This document shows, in pieces, positions 1 through 8,111 of a DNA stretch of 64,000 nucleotides. Under the pieces are notes generated by a model that saw nothing but the letters and a program-made list of their open reading frames with translations, had not been told where the DNA came from and searched no databases. The stretch comes from Haloplanus sp. HW8-1 (lineage in GTDB: Archaea; Halobacteriota; Halobacteria; Halobacteriales; Haloferacaceae), in assembly GCF_023703795.1 (NCBI RefSeq), contig NZ_CP098518.1, forward strand, positions 2,294,001 to 2,358,000, written 5' to 3'. The position numbers and the translations under genes are program-made. The stretch's first letter is position 1. Each line of letters starts with the position of its first letter.

Positions 1-1002
1 TTAGTACGACTCCGTCGGCTGTACCGGCCCACTGAACGCGCTGTACAGGACGACGAAGTACGTCACGACGAGCGGCAACAGGAGCGCCGAGGCGACCGAC
101 ATGATGTTCAACGCGAGGGGAGCGATGATTGCCTCGGAGATCGACAGCCCCGAGCCGGGATCGACGAGCGGGTAGAGCAGCAGCGCGACGACGGCGACGA
201 GTCCGTAGGTCAACAGCCCGCTCGCGACGAGGGCGAGTAGGTCACGGCCGGTCCGAAGCGCGGCCATGTAGCCGGCGCCGAGGCCGACCGACGTGGCGAC
301 CAGCACGAGCACCGGCGGCGTCGTCACGGCCGCCGCGAGCCGCGGCGTCGACAGGGCGACCAACCCAAGCGCCACGACAACCAGTCCGAGATAGGCGACG
401 AGGGCACGCTCGCCCGTTTGGCGGACATCCTCTCGCAGCGATCCGGTCGTTTTTACCCGCAGGAAGGCGGCCCCGGAGACGACGGTGAGCGCAACGAGTG
501 CCAAGCCGACGGCGACGCCCGCGGGGGTCAAGAGCGCACCGGATCCCGTGAGCCAGTTTGCGGTGAACACACCGAGAAGGAAGGGGGCGAGGACGCTCCC
601 GGTGACGAACGACCGACCCCACCACCGCTGCCACGCGGTATCGTGGCGCTGTTCGTACATCTCGGGGGCCAGCCCTCGCAAGATGAGCGCGGCGAGCACG
701 CCGAACAACAGGAGGTAGTTCCGGCTGAACAGGTTGGCGTACACTGCCGGGAACGCGGCGAAGAGTGCTCCGCCGAAGACGACGAGCCACACCTCGTTGC
801 CGTCCCAGAACGGCCCAATAGCCGCGAGGATCGTCTCGCGCTCCTCGTCGTCCTCGCGGGTGGCGAAGAGCGCGCCGGCGCCGAAGTCGAACCCGTCCAG
901 AAAGAGGAAGGTCCCGAGGATAGCAAACACGAGCGCGAACCACAGCTCCGGGAGCGGAAGTCCGAACAGCGGACCGGCGGCGAAGGCACCGTAGTCAGTC
1001 AT
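1..1002 (-). CDS. cydB: Cytochrome bd ubiquinol oxidase subunit II
   Basis: Membrane subunit of the cytochrome bd quinol:O2 oxidoreductase, a high-affinity terminal oxidase. The 333-aa protein is almost entirely hydrophobic helices, with the family's early FLFLDGFDFG segment and the FWDGNEVWLV motif near residue 65, both hallmarks of CydB. Length matches the family. It starts at ATG 1002 and ends with TAA at base 1, so it is complete. Its first 8 bases overlap the end of cydA, so the two are one translationally coupled operon. No cydC/cydD or cydX is visible here. Identification is secure. Confidence 0.96.
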   Translation of the reverse strand: MTDYGAFAAGPLFGLPLPELWFALVFAILGTFLFLDGFDFGAGALFATREDDEERETILAAIGPFWDGNEVWLVVFGGALFAAFPAVYANLFSRNYLLLFGVLAALILRGLAPEMYEQRHDTAWQRWWGRSFVTGSVLAPFLLGVFTANWLTGSGALLTPAGVAVGLALVALTVVSGAAFLRVKTTGSLREDVRQTGERALVAYLGLVVVALGLVALSTPRLAAAVTTPPVLVLVATSVGLGAGYMAALRTGRDLLALVASGLLTYGLVAVVALLLYPLVDPGSGLSISEAIIAPLALNIMSVASALLLPLVVTYFVVLYSAFSGPVQPTESY

Positions 1003-2422
1003 CGCCGGGCGCCCCCGCAGTCGGCTCGTCAGCCTCGGTCACGAACGTCCGTAGTTCCTCGGTGCTGGGTGGGCCGGCCCGGATGATCCGTGCGACGACG
1101 TAGCTGTAGAGTGCGAGCAGGCTCGCGTACGCCATGACGAACCCCGCGAGCGTGATCGTCGCTTCGGTCCCGGTCAGCCCGGGGGAGACGCCGTCGGCCG
1201 TCTTCAGCACACCCTGGACAACCCACGGCTGTCGTCCCACCTCGGTGACGACCCAGCCGAGTTCGACGGCGAGGATACCGAGGAGACTGGAGCCCATCAG
1301 CGCTTTGTGGAGCAGGTCGTCCTCGAGGAGTTCGCCGCGCCACCACCGGTATCCGCCCCAGAACGCGAGCAGGATGAACCAGAAGCCGAGGCCGACCATC
1401 GCCCGGAACGACCAGAAGACGATGGCGACCGGAGGCGCTTCGGTGTCGAAGGAGTTCAACCCGCGTATAGTGGCCTGTGGATCACCCCCGCTGGCGAGCC
1501 ACGATGCTCCGCCTGGGATGCCGAGGCCAAACAGTTCTTTCGCGCGTGGGTTCGTAATATCATCAAGGCTCGTGGGGAAGGCGATGAGGTACTCCGGCAC
1601 GTACGAGTCGGTCTCCCAGACGGCCTCCATCGCGGCGAACTTCTGTGGTTGCGTCTCGTGGACGTGCCGGGCGTACATATCGCCGTGCAGCACCTGCAGC
1701 GGCGCGGTGATGAGGAGGGCGACGATCGCGATCTTCAGCGTCTTCTCCCAGAAGTCGACCTCCTGCACCGAATAGCCCCAGACGTAGTGCTTGAAAATGT
1801 GGTACGCCGCGACTCCGGCCATGAAGAGCGCGACCGACTCGACCGCGGCGTTCTGCATGTGGACGTACATGAACATGAACCGCGGGTTCAGATACGCAGC
1901 AAGTGGGTCGGTGAGGTGGACGACCGTCTGCCCCCCGCGCTCAACGAGTTCGTACCCGCGCGGGAGTTGCATCCACGAGTTCGCGATGAGAATCCAGACA
2001 GCTGAGAGCCACGTGCCCGCGGCGACGGCGAGACTGGAGACGAAGTACAGCCGATCGGAGACGCGTTCGCGCCCGAAGACGAAGATGCCGAGGAACGTCG
2101 CCTCAAGCATGAACGCCATCATCCCCTCGGTCGCCAGCGGACCACCAAACAACTCCCCCGCAAACGTGGAGAAGGCGGCGAAGTTGGTGCCGAACTCGAA
2201 CTCGAGGACGATGCCCGTCACCGTCCCGACGACGAAGCTGACGGCGAAGATCTTCGTCCAGAACCGCCTGAGCTGTTCGTATACGGCCTCGCTTCCTCGA
2301 ACTTCTCTCCACGTGAAGTAAACGAGGAAGGGCGCGAGGCCCATGCTCATCACGGGAAAGATGATGTGGACGATGGTGGTGAGGGCGAACTGTACACGGC
2401 TTGCGATGACTGGATCGACCAT
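995..2422 (-). CDS. cydA: Cytochrome bd ubiquinol oxidase subunit I
   Basis: Haem-bearing, quinol-oxidising subunit of cytochrome bd. The start is placed at ATG 2422 rather than the longer frame to 2515. An AGGAG ribosome-binding site sits about 8 bases upstream, and the protein then begins MVDPVIASRVQF with His19 exactly where the family places its haem b595 ligand. His188 in the MYVHMQ stretch matches the second conserved haem ligand (186 in E. coli), and the GRQPW motif of the quinol side is present. Length is 475 aa with about nine membrane spans. It overlaps cydB by 8 bases. An oxidase of this type implies growth at low oxygen or under respiratory inhibition. Confidence 0.96.
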   Translation of the reverse strand: MVDPVIASRVQFALTTIVHIIFPVMSMGLAPFLVYFTWREVRGSEAVYEQLRRFWTKIFAVSFVVGTVTGIVLEFEFGTNFAAFSTFAGELFGGPLATEGMMAFMLEATFLGIFVFGRERVSDRLYFVSSLAVAAGTWLSAVWILIANSWMQLPRGYELVERGGQTVVHLTDPLAAYLNPRFMFMYVHMQNAAVESVALFMAGVAAYHIFKHYVWGYSVQEVDFWEKTLKIAIVALLITAPLQVLHGDMYARHVHETQPQKFAAMEAVWETDSYVPEYLIAFPTSLDDITNPRAKELFGLGIPGGASWLASGGDPQATIRGLNSFDTEAPPVAIVFWSFRAMVGLGFWFILLAFWGGYRWWRGELLEDDLLHKALMGSSLLGILAVELGWVVTEVGRQPWVVQGVLKTADGVSPGLTGTEATITLAGFVMAYASLLALYSYVVARIIRAGPPSTEELRTFVTEADEPTAGAPGDD

Positions 2423-2600
2423 GTTGTGTCTCCTCTTGAACGGCGCGTTCGGTGTGTGCTGTTCACCACTACGTACGGCACCGACGACCCTCCCTCCTCG
2501 GTTGTCGAGGGACAACCCGCCCCGGTCCGGGGACGGCGCCCTGCTCGACGGGGGGTCTACCGGCGCAGTTCTGCTTCGGAAAATTGGAATTATCGCACAA

Positions 2601-2608
2601 TATTAATG
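2601..2608 (+). promoter_or_regulatory. TATA box of the usp gene
   Basis: TATTAATG lies 23-30 bases before the usp start codon in an AT-rich island between the divergent cydA and usp genes. This is the spacing of a leaderless haloarchaeal promoter. The flanking GCACAATA resembles elements in the sulfur-gene promoters downstream. Confidence 0.55.
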
Positions 2609-2630
2609 TTAGCAACGCGAACTGGGAACC

Positions 2631-3488
2631 ATGCGCATCGTGTTTGCCACGGACCTCTCGGACGCGAACGAAGCCGCCATCCAATCACGAACGTGTCTCG
2701 ACTGTCTGGAGAACATCGGCGTCACGGAGGTTCATCTCGTGACCGTCGTCCCGGACAACGTCTCCACCGGTTTGCCCGGAATGGACGTCGCCTCGAACCG
2801 GCACGATGCCCTCCGGACGCAACGCGAGGTGTTCGAATCCGCGGGCTTCACCGTCGAGACACACGTCGCCCGCGGGACGCCACACCGACGCATCAACGGG
2901 TTCGCCGAGCGACTCGACGCAGACATGATCGTCATCGGTTCTCGCGGCCAGAGCCCCCTCGAAGCCCGGCTGATCGGGAGCACGGCACGCAACGTCGCCC
3001 GGACCGCCGTGCGACCGCTACTGATCGAACGCATCGCGGCGGAGGACTCCACGCACTCGGTGGTGAAAGAGCACCTGTTTCAGGACGTTCTCTTCGCGAC
3101 GGACTTCTCGGGGAACGCTGGACGGGCCTTCGGCTTCATCCCGCGACTGCACGGTGCGACGCAGCGTGTGACTCTTTTGCACGTCCGGAGCCGCGAACAA
3201 CGGGCGGCCGAGGAATCCGAAGCCACGGCCCGCGACCGGTTGGCCGATCTCGCCGACGAACTCAAGACGACCATGGGCATCGACGTCTCGACGGCCGTCC
3301 GGAGCGGCGGGGTCGTCGACGAAATTCTCACCATGGAGGCGGAAGTTGGGGCAACGGTGACGGTACTCGGGTCGCGAGGCCAGAGCCGACTCCGTCGACT
3401 CCTCCTCGGGAGCACGTCCGAATCGGTCGTCGCCCGCGGACGCAACAACGTCTTGCTGGTTCCGCCCGAGTCGTCGACACCGCGCTGA
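2631..3488 (+). CDS. Tandem-domain universal stress protein (UspA family)
   Basis: Cytoplasmic nucleotide-binding stress protein of 285 aa made of two Usp domains. Each domain carries the ATP-binding pattern G-2x-G-9x-G-S/T: GSRGQSPLEARLIGS in the first half and GSRGQSRLRRLLLGS in the second. Both halves therefore look competent to bind nucleotide. It is divergent from cydA, with a TATA box 23-30 bases upstream of the start. The neighbourhood (cytochrome bd, sulfur genes) fits a low-oxygen or redox-stress role, but nothing in the sequence names a target. Confidence 0.92.
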   Translation: MRIVFATDLSDANEAAIQSRTCLDCLENIGVTEVHLVTVVPDNVSTGLPGMDVASNRHDALRTQREVFESAGFTVETHVARGTPHRRINGFAERLDADMIVIGSRGQSPLEARLIGSTARNVARTAVRPLLIERIAAEDSTHSVVKEHLFQDVLFATDFSGNAGRAFGFIPRLHGATQRVTLLHVRSREQRAAEESEATARDRLADLADELKTTMGIDVSTAVRSGGVVDEILTMEAEVGATVTVLGSRGQSRLRRLLLGSTSESVVARGRNNVLLVPPESSTPR

Positions 3489-3635
3489 GACGCGGTCCGG
3501 GGTTCTGACCCGTGGCGGGACTGTTCCGTTCGACGCGTCCTAAGACTGACTCTCCGGAGTCGAATCGATAGCCCGGCTGACGGCGACCGCCGTGGCGAGT
3601 TGGCCCACGACAGAGATATGGTTATACGATCTGAT

Positions 3636-3650
3636 TGCCCAATAATTGTG
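3636..3650. promoter_or_regulatory. Candidate operator TGCCCAATA-A-TTG in the transporter promoter
   Basis: TGCCCAATAATTGTG sits just after a TATA-like GGTTATAC (3619-3626). The same 9-mer followed by one variable base and TTG recurs at 5927-5939 upstream of tusA. A similar CACAATACTATC follows at 3659-3670. It could be a shared regulator site; this is inferred from recurrence only. Confidence 0.3.
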
Positions 3651-3745
3651 TATGAAAAACACAATACTATCCGAGGCGATTGATCCCGGCGCCCCGACGC
3701 CCCGCGCCGGTCGCGCTACGCCACACCGTGGACGCACGGGGGACG

Positions 3746-4750
3746 ATGATCCAGCGAGTACTCGCCGGGATCAAGGCGCACCTGATCTACGTGGTCATCG
3801 GTTCGCTCGCCGCCGGACTCGCGTTCGGGCAGGTCGCCGGCCCCGAGACGAAGGATCTGCTGAAGGCCGCCGTCGTGCCCGTCCTGTTCTTGATGATCTA
3901 CCCGATGATGATCAACATCGACCTCCGGGAGATTCTCAACGTCCGCGGACATGCGAAACCGGTGTCGCTGAGCCTACTGATCAACTTCTTGGTCGCGCCC
4001 CTGCTCGCAGTCGGGCTCTCGCGGCTCTTTTTCGCCGGTGCCATCGAGTACGCTATCGGCCTGTATCTCGTCGCCCTCATCCCGACGTCCGGCATGACCG
4101 CCGCCTGGACGGGGCTCGCCAAGGGTGACCTCGAATCCGCCCTCGTCGCGATGGCGGCCAACCTGTTGCTCGCCCTCCTCATTCTCCCGGCGTACCTCTC
4201 GATGCTCGTCCCGGGGAACGTCGGGGTCGATCCGGCAGCCCTGTACCGACAACTCGCGGTCGTGATCGTGACGCCCATGGTCGCCGGCACGCTTACTCGC
4301 CGACTGCTGCTCCGTCGGTACGGTCCCGAGTCGTTCAAGCGCATGAAACCCACCTTTGGCGGGGTGAGTTCGTTCGGTGTCATGCTCATCGTCTTCATCG
4401 CGATGACGATGCGCTCGACGGCGATCCTGGCCGATCCGATCGGCTCCGCCAGTACCGTCGTTCCGCTCGTCGTCTTCTATGCCATCATCCTCGCCGTCGG
4501 GGCGGGACTGGGTGGCGCACTCCTCGACGCCGAACGCTCAACCGCGCTGGTGTACGCTACCAGCATGCGCAACCTCTCCATCGGGGTGGCGCTCGTCGTC
4601 GCCCCCGGCTTTCCGCCGACCGAGGCCGTCCTCCCCATCGCGCTCGCGTATCTCGTCCAGCCACCGCTTGGCGCCGTTTACATGCACTACCGCCGCGACG
4701 TGGTCGGGACGGGACGAACGGTCCGCGAGGTGATCAGGGCGGTGATCTGA
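3746..4750 (+). CDS. BASS-family (bile acid:Na+ symporter / ACR3-like) membrane transporter
   Basis: Integral membrane protein of 334 aa with about ten hydrophobic helices, resembling the bile acid:sodium symporter superfamily that includes ACR3 arsenite exporters. Typical segments are LIPTSGMTAAWTGLAKGD and the late YATSMRNLSIGVAL. The start is put at ATG 3746, after a purine-rich GGGGGA; a frame open from 3680 would add an unlikely basic leader. A TATA-like element near 3620 would give a leader of about 100 bases. No arsenate reductase or ArsR is nearby. Proximity to TusA, DsrE and YeeE genes suggests a sulfur-related or metalloid anion substrate, which is inference. Confidence 0.82.
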   Translation: MIQRVLAGIKAHLIYVVIGSLAAGLAFGQVAGPETKDLLKAAVVPVLFLMIYPMMINIDLREILNVRGHAKPVSLSLLINFLVAPLLAVGLSRLFFAGAIEYAIGLYLVALIPTSGMTAAWTGLAKGDLESALVAMAANLLLALLILPAYLSMLVPGNVGVDPAALYRQLAVVIVTPMVAGTLTRRLLLRRYGPESFKRMKPTFGGVSSFGVMLIVFIAMTMRSTAILADPIGSASTVVPLVVFYAIILAVGAGLGGALLDAERSTALVYATSMRNLSIGVALVVAPGFPPTEAVLPIALAYLVQPPLGAVYMHYRRDVVGTGRTVREVIRAVI

Positions 4751-5041
4751 CCTATCGGGCACGGAGTTGTCCTCCGACAACGAAACGGTTAGGCTTCGCT
4801 CCCTGCTACCACCGATCGGGCGTGGTTGGTCCCCCCGCGCCCCGCCAGACCACTTCCGTCGAGTCCGCGTTCGGCGTCGCGGCGACGAGCGTAGACGGAC
4901 GCGGATTCAATGCGCCGGTGGATCCAGTTCGATCACACTCCTGTCCGCGACGGTAACAGCGCTGGTCTCACGACGACGAGAGAAACCGCGTGCGCTCGGC
5001 TCCGATACGTCGGCTCCGAAGAAACGAGACTACGATACCGC
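4751..5041. other. Intergenic gap between convergent transporter and dsrE genes
   Basis: About 290 bases without a credible gene. It contains a short perfect inverted repeat, GTTGTC-CTCC-GACAAC at 4766-4781, just after the transporter stop codon. That may be a 3' hairpin, but no T-tract follows it. Reading frames here have no recognisable protein. Confidence 0.4.
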
Positions 5042-5614
5042 TCAGACGAGCAGCTGGATGTCGGCCTCGGCCATCTCCTGGAACGCGGTGGCGGCGCCGA
5101 CGCCGACAGTGACGCCGTCGAAGAAGTCCTCCTCGTCGTAGCCGAGGAGGTCGATGGTCATCTGACACGCCTGTAGCTCGACGCCGCTGTCGAGTGACAG
5201 TTGGACGAGCTCTTCGATCGAGGCGACGTCGTTGTCGGCGATGCGCTTGCGCATCATCCGGGTCGTCATCTCGTCCATCCCTGGCAACGCTGCGAGCACG
5301 TTCGGCATCGGCATGTTGGGGTTACCGACCGAACTCAGCTTCAGGTTCGAGGCGTGTTCCTCGTGGAGGATCTCGAGCCCCCAGAACGTGTGGAAGACGG
5401 TGACGTCGTAGTCGAAGGCGGCCGCCGTCGACGCGAGGATGAGCGGCGGATACGCCATGTCGAGTGTCCCCTTCGTCGCGATGATCACCATCTTCTTCGG
5501 GCCGTCTTCGACTTCGCTCCGGAGATCCGCGAGCTCCGCCTCCAGATCATCGATCCGGGTGCGGAGCTCGTCGGCCGACGGCGTGTCTGGCTGTGAGGGT
5601 GTCTCCGTGCTCAT
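5042..5614 (-). CDS. DsrE/DsrF/DrsH-like sulfur-carrier family protein
   Basis: 190-aa cytoplasmic protein. After a coiled, acidic N-terminus (residues 1-40) comes a DsrE/F-like Rossmann-type domain starting KKMVIIATKGTLDMAY, with the candidate redox or persulfide cysteine in LQACQMTID near residue 157. DsrE-like proteins pass persulfide sulfur between partners. It lies 9 bases downstream of the TusA gene on the same strand and so is almost certainly co-transcribed. A sulfur-relay role with TusA is the natural reading; no dsrAB genes are in the window, so a dissimilatory role is not implied. Confidence 0.88.
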   Translation of the reverse strand: MSTETPSQPDTPSADELRTRIDDLEAELADLRSEVEDGPKKMVIIATKGTLDMAYPPLILASTAAAFDYDVTVFHTFWGLEILHEEHASNLKLSSVGNPNMPMPNVLAALPGMDEMTTRMMRKRIADNDVASIEELVQLSLDSGVELQACQMTIDLLGYDEEDFFDGVTVGVGAATAFQEMAEADIQLLV

Positions 5615-5623
5615 CGTGGGAAC

Positions 5624-5869
5624 TTACTCCGTCTTCCGCACGTAGTGCGTGTAGGTCCCGTCGCCCTCGACCTGCTCAACGAGTTCGACACCGTCGGTGG
5701 ACTCGGCCCAGCCCTTGATGTCGCTCATGCTTCCCGAATCGGTCGCGATGACCTCGAGAACGTCGCCCGGGGACAGCTCGTCCACGGCGCCTTTGGTTTT
5801 GATCACCGGCATCGGGCAGTTCTGCCCCGTCACGTCCAGTGTCTCCGTCACGTCGATGTTCGAGCTCAT
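5624..5869 (-). CDS. tusA: TusA/SirA-family sulfur carrier protein
   Basis: 81-aa protein with the defining CPMPVIKTK motif (Cys18), the persulfide-carrying cysteine of TusA proteins. The start at ATG 5869 is preceded by a GAGGA ribosome-binding site. First gene of a tusA-dsrE operon, divergent from the two YeeE-like half genes. TusA-like (TsuB/YeeD) proteins are known functional partners of YeeE/TsuA thiosulfate transporters, so the context suggests thiosulfate-derived sulfur uptake and relay. Confidence 0.93.
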   Translation of the reverse strand: MSSNIDVTETLDVTGQNCPMPVIKTKGAVDELSPGDVLEVIATDSGSMSDIKGWAESTDGVELVEQVEGDGTYTHYVRKTE

Positions 5870-5880
5870 CTGTGATCTTC

Positions 5881-5902
5881 CTCACCGTTCAATACCGGTG
5901 AG
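5881..5902. promoter_or_regulatory. Inverted repeat at the tusA promoter/leader
   Basis: CTCACCG (5881-5887) and CGGTGAG (5896-5902) form a perfect 7-base inverted repeat with an 8-base spacer, immediately upstream of the tusA ribosome-binding site. It sits next to a minus-strand TATA candidate, CTTATAC (5909-5915). It may be an operator or a 5' hairpin of the tusA transcript. Confidence 0.4.
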
Positions 5903-5926
5903 AGGCGTATAAGGTTATCGATATAA

Positions 5927-5941
5927 TGCCCAATACTTGCA
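5927..5941. promoter_or_regulatory. Candidate operator TGCCCAATA-C-TTG in the tusA/yeeE intergenic region
   Basis: TGCCCAATACTTGCA matches the element at 3636-3650 except at the base after AATA and the final two bases. It lies next to AT-rich ATATAA and just upstream of the minus-strand TATA candidates for tusA, so a regulator bound here could control the tusA-dsrE operon. Based on recurrence only. Confidence 0.3.
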
Positions 5942-6094
5942 CGCATAGGTGTGGCCTCGGCGGCGATCGAGTGTGAGAGAAGTGCGTTATACGGCGCTGA
6001 AACGCTTATTCTCCCGTTAAATCCGGGTCTGAGTTGGTGGGTCTCCGGGGAACATCCGAGAGTTTATTGCGCTATATCTACAATACGCAGGCGA

Positions 6095-6163
6095 ATGACG
6101 CAGTCAGCTCGGACGCGAATCGGTCCGTGTCGCACGTCTGGTGAGCCGGAGGGAGCGCCATGA
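6095..6163 (+). other. Possible 22-codon upstream ORF overlapping the yeeE start
   Basis: ATG 6095 opens a 22-aa reading frame whose TGA (6161-6163) overlaps the ATG of the first YeeE gene as ATGA. AT-rich TTTATTGCGCTATAT lies about 17-34 bases before it, so it could be a leaderless upstream ORF coupled to the transporter. The peptide is short, basic and has one cysteine. It may be chance. Confidence 0.25.
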
Positions 6164-6651
6164 TCGAAGGTGCGCTGGAGGCGGCAATGACGTTTTTCCC
6201 CCGCGGGACGATCCAGTATCTCGTCGGCGGGGTCATGGTCGCCGTAGGTATCGCGGTTATCTACCTCGGGACCGCTATCATTCCCGGGAACAGCACGTTT
6301 CTCGAGACCACGCTCTCGTACGTCTCGAACGTCCCACGGTTCAACCGCCCGTCGTATATCGCCTCGCGCGACTGGCGCGTCGTCTTCGCCTTCAGCATCG
6401 TCGCGGGGGCGGCGCTCTGGGGACTGGTCCTCGATCCCGGCCCCTTCGTCACGAGCGTCCAGCCGTGGCGACTGTTCGGCGGCGGCGTCCTCGTCGGGAT
6501 CGGGACGCGCATCGGGAAGGGCTGTACCGCCGGTCACGGCGTCTGTGGTCTCGGATCCGCCTCTACCACCTCGCTCGTGAACGTCGTCCTCTTCGTCGGC
6601 GTCGCCATCATCACGGCGACCGTCGTGGCCGCGCTGGGGGTAACGCCATGA
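6160..6651 (+). CDS. YeeE/YedE (TsuA-like) transporter, N-terminal half subunit
   Basis: 163-aa membrane protein with about four or five spans and the YeeE/YedE signature GKGCTAGHGVCGLGS near residue 127, containing two conserved cysteines. Full-length TsuA/YeeE thiosulfate importers carry two such repeats in one chain; here the repeats are separate genes. The start at ATG 6160 follows a strong GGAGGG site. It overlaps the next gene by 4 bases (ATGA), so the halves are made together and probably assemble into one channel. Divergent from tusA-dsrE, consistent with thiosulfate import and sulfur relay. Confidence 0.88.
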   Translation: MIEGALEAAMTFFPRGTIQYLVGGVMVAVGIAVIYLGTAIIPGNSTFLETTLSYVSNVPRFNRPSYIASRDWRVVFAFSIVAGAALWGLVLDPGPFVTSVQPWRLFGGGVLVGIGTRIGKGCTAGHGVCGLGSASTTSLVNVVLFVGVAIITATVVAALGVTP

Positions 6652-7133
6652 GCCGGGATGCCGACGGCAGCACGACCGACCGGCATCCGCTGTTCCTCCC
6701 GTTGGTGGTCCTCGGCGGACTGATCCAGGGCTTCGGCCTCGCGTACAGCGGGATGGCCCGACCCGAGGTCGTCTTGGATTTCCTCCAGTTCGACGACCTC
6801 GGCCTGATCCTCGTTATGGGTGGCGCCGCGGTCGTATCGGGGATGAGCTTCTATATTGCCACTCACTTCCTCGATCGGGCGCCGCTATCCAGCGATCAGT
6901 ATGGCCGACGAACTCGCTCGATGGATCGGAACGTCGCCATCGGCGGCGTGGTCTTCGGCGTCGGCTGGGGCGTGTCCGGCATCTGTCCCGGCGCGGCGTA
7001 TGCCAGCCTCGGCATCGGCAATCTCCCTATCCTCTGGGCCATTGCCGGGATGTTCGTCGGTGCGTACATCCAAGGCTACTTGCGCTCGCGGAGTCAAACC
7101 GAGTCCTCTCATTCGATCACGGCTGATGACTGA
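6648..7133 (+). CDS. YeeE/YedE (TsuA-like) transporter, C-terminal half subunit
   Basis: 161-aa membrane protein, second half of the split YeeE/YedE transporter. It has about four spans and the family motif GVSGICPGAAYASLG, whose cysteine corresponds to the conserved one in the second repeat of TsuA-type importers. ATG 6648 overlaps the stop of the preceding half (ATGA), giving translational coupling. The C-terminus is short, polar and probably cytoplasmic. Substrate (thiosulfate or related sulfur anion) is inferred from family and from adjacent tusA and dsrE. Confidence 0.88.
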   Translation: MSRDADGSTTDRHPLFLPLVVLGGLIQGFGLAYSGMARPEVVLDFLQFDDLGLILVMGGAAVVSGMSFYIATHFLDRAPLSSDQYGRRTRSMDRNVAIGGVVFGVGWGVSGICPGAAYASLGIGNLPILWAIAGMFVGAYIQGYLRSRSQTESSHSITADD

Positions 7134-7208
7134 CCTTCGGGACAGTATTGTTGAGAGTATTGCACATGGTTCAAAGTACTTTTTGAGTCGGCGTCAGTAT
7201 CCGGAGCT

Positions 7209-7925
7209 ATGACTTCAAACGGCGACGATGCCTCGAAAGCCGAGGGGGGCGGTGACGACCCTCCGAACGCGCGTGTCGGTATGGGACTCCTTGATGTCGA
7301 GATGGGGCCGAGTTCGGCGCTCGCACATCTCTATCGCGGCGAACTCCACCGTATGAAATTGTGGCGCGAGCGTCTCGATCGTACCACCAACTGGGCGGTC
7401 CTGCTGATGGCAGCAATCCTGACGTGGGCGTTCTCGAACGAGACAAACCCACATTACGTCATTCTCATCGGAAACGCCGCGGTGGGATTGTTCCTCAGCA
7501 TCGAGGCACGCCGATACCGGGCATACGATATCTGGCGGAGTCGGGTTCGTTCACTCCAGCAAAACGTCTGGGCGCCTGGTCTCGATCCAAACCGATCGCT
7601 TGAGGATCAACAGTGGCGCCAGAAACTTGCGTCGGATTACGCGCGTCCGACGCTCAAAATTACGATGGAGGAGGCAATTGCCCATCGACTCCGCCGGGTG
7701 TACTTGCCGCTCTTCATTATTTTGAATGGAGCGTGGTTGTTGCGCGTTACGGCGTTTGCCGGCGATACGTGGCCCGCGAGTGCTCGGGTCGGTATCATCC
7801 CAGGAGCCGTCGTCACGGGATTAGTTGGACTCCTTATGCTCGGTGCGATTCTCCTTGGCCTTCGTCCTCGGGTGTGGCACGCGAGCGACGAACTGCGTGA
7901 AAAAAACCTCCGGCGGAATAACTGA
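7209..7925 (+). CDS. DUF2270 family membrane protein
   Basis: 238-aa protein matching the haloarchaeal DUF2270 family. A soluble N-terminus of about 40 residues leads into the conserved stretch SSALAHLYRGELHRMKLWRERLD. It is followed by two hydrophobic spans (around residues 60-105), a basic loop rich in Trp and Arg, and two more spans near the C-terminus. Function of the family is unknown. Stand-alone transcription unit; an AT-rich element ending CAAAGTACTTTTT lies upstream. Base and codon use look like the neighbours. Confidence 0.85.
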   Translation: MTSNGDDASKAEGGGDDPPNARVGMGLLDVEMGPSSALAHLYRGELHRMKLWRERLDRTTNWAVLLMAAILTWAFSNETNPHYVILIGNAAVGLFLSIEARRYRAYDIWRSRVRSLQQNVWAPGLDPNRSLEDQQWRQKLASDYARPTLKITMEEAIAHRLRRVYLPLFIILNGAWLLRVTAFAGDTWPASARVGIIPGAVVTGLVGLLMLGAILLGLRPRVWHASDELREKNLRRNN

Positions 7926-8057
7926 ACGCTCCTGACGGACTGACCCGCTTCATCGACGTGTGCTGAGAATAAAGACGAGCGCTGCTAGTTGATACTTTGA
8001 CACTCGACCTTTCCACTCATACCACTCAACAACACATTTCGGAATTCAAAACTATAG

Positions 8058-8071
8058 TTGTCGCAGGACAA
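8058..8071. promoter_or_regulatory. Inverted repeat in the dpsL promoter region
   Basis: TTGTC-GCAG-GACAA is a perfect 5-base palindrome about 40-54 bases upstream of the Dps-like start codon, within an AT-rich stretch. It is a plausible repressor site for an iron- or oxidant-responsive regulator, but the regulator is not identifiable from this window. Confidence 0.3.
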
Positions 8072-8111
8072 AACTAATCTGATGTATAATCCCATCCTTG
8101 TACGACATGCG

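Noticed and set aside
2423-2515. Longer N-terminus for cydA
   Set aside because: The extra 31 residues precede the RBS-supported start and displace the haem-ligand His from its family position 19.
4767-5141. Open frame in the gap after the BASS transporter
   Set aside because: Basic, low-complexity sequence without similarity; its end runs through the dsrE gene.
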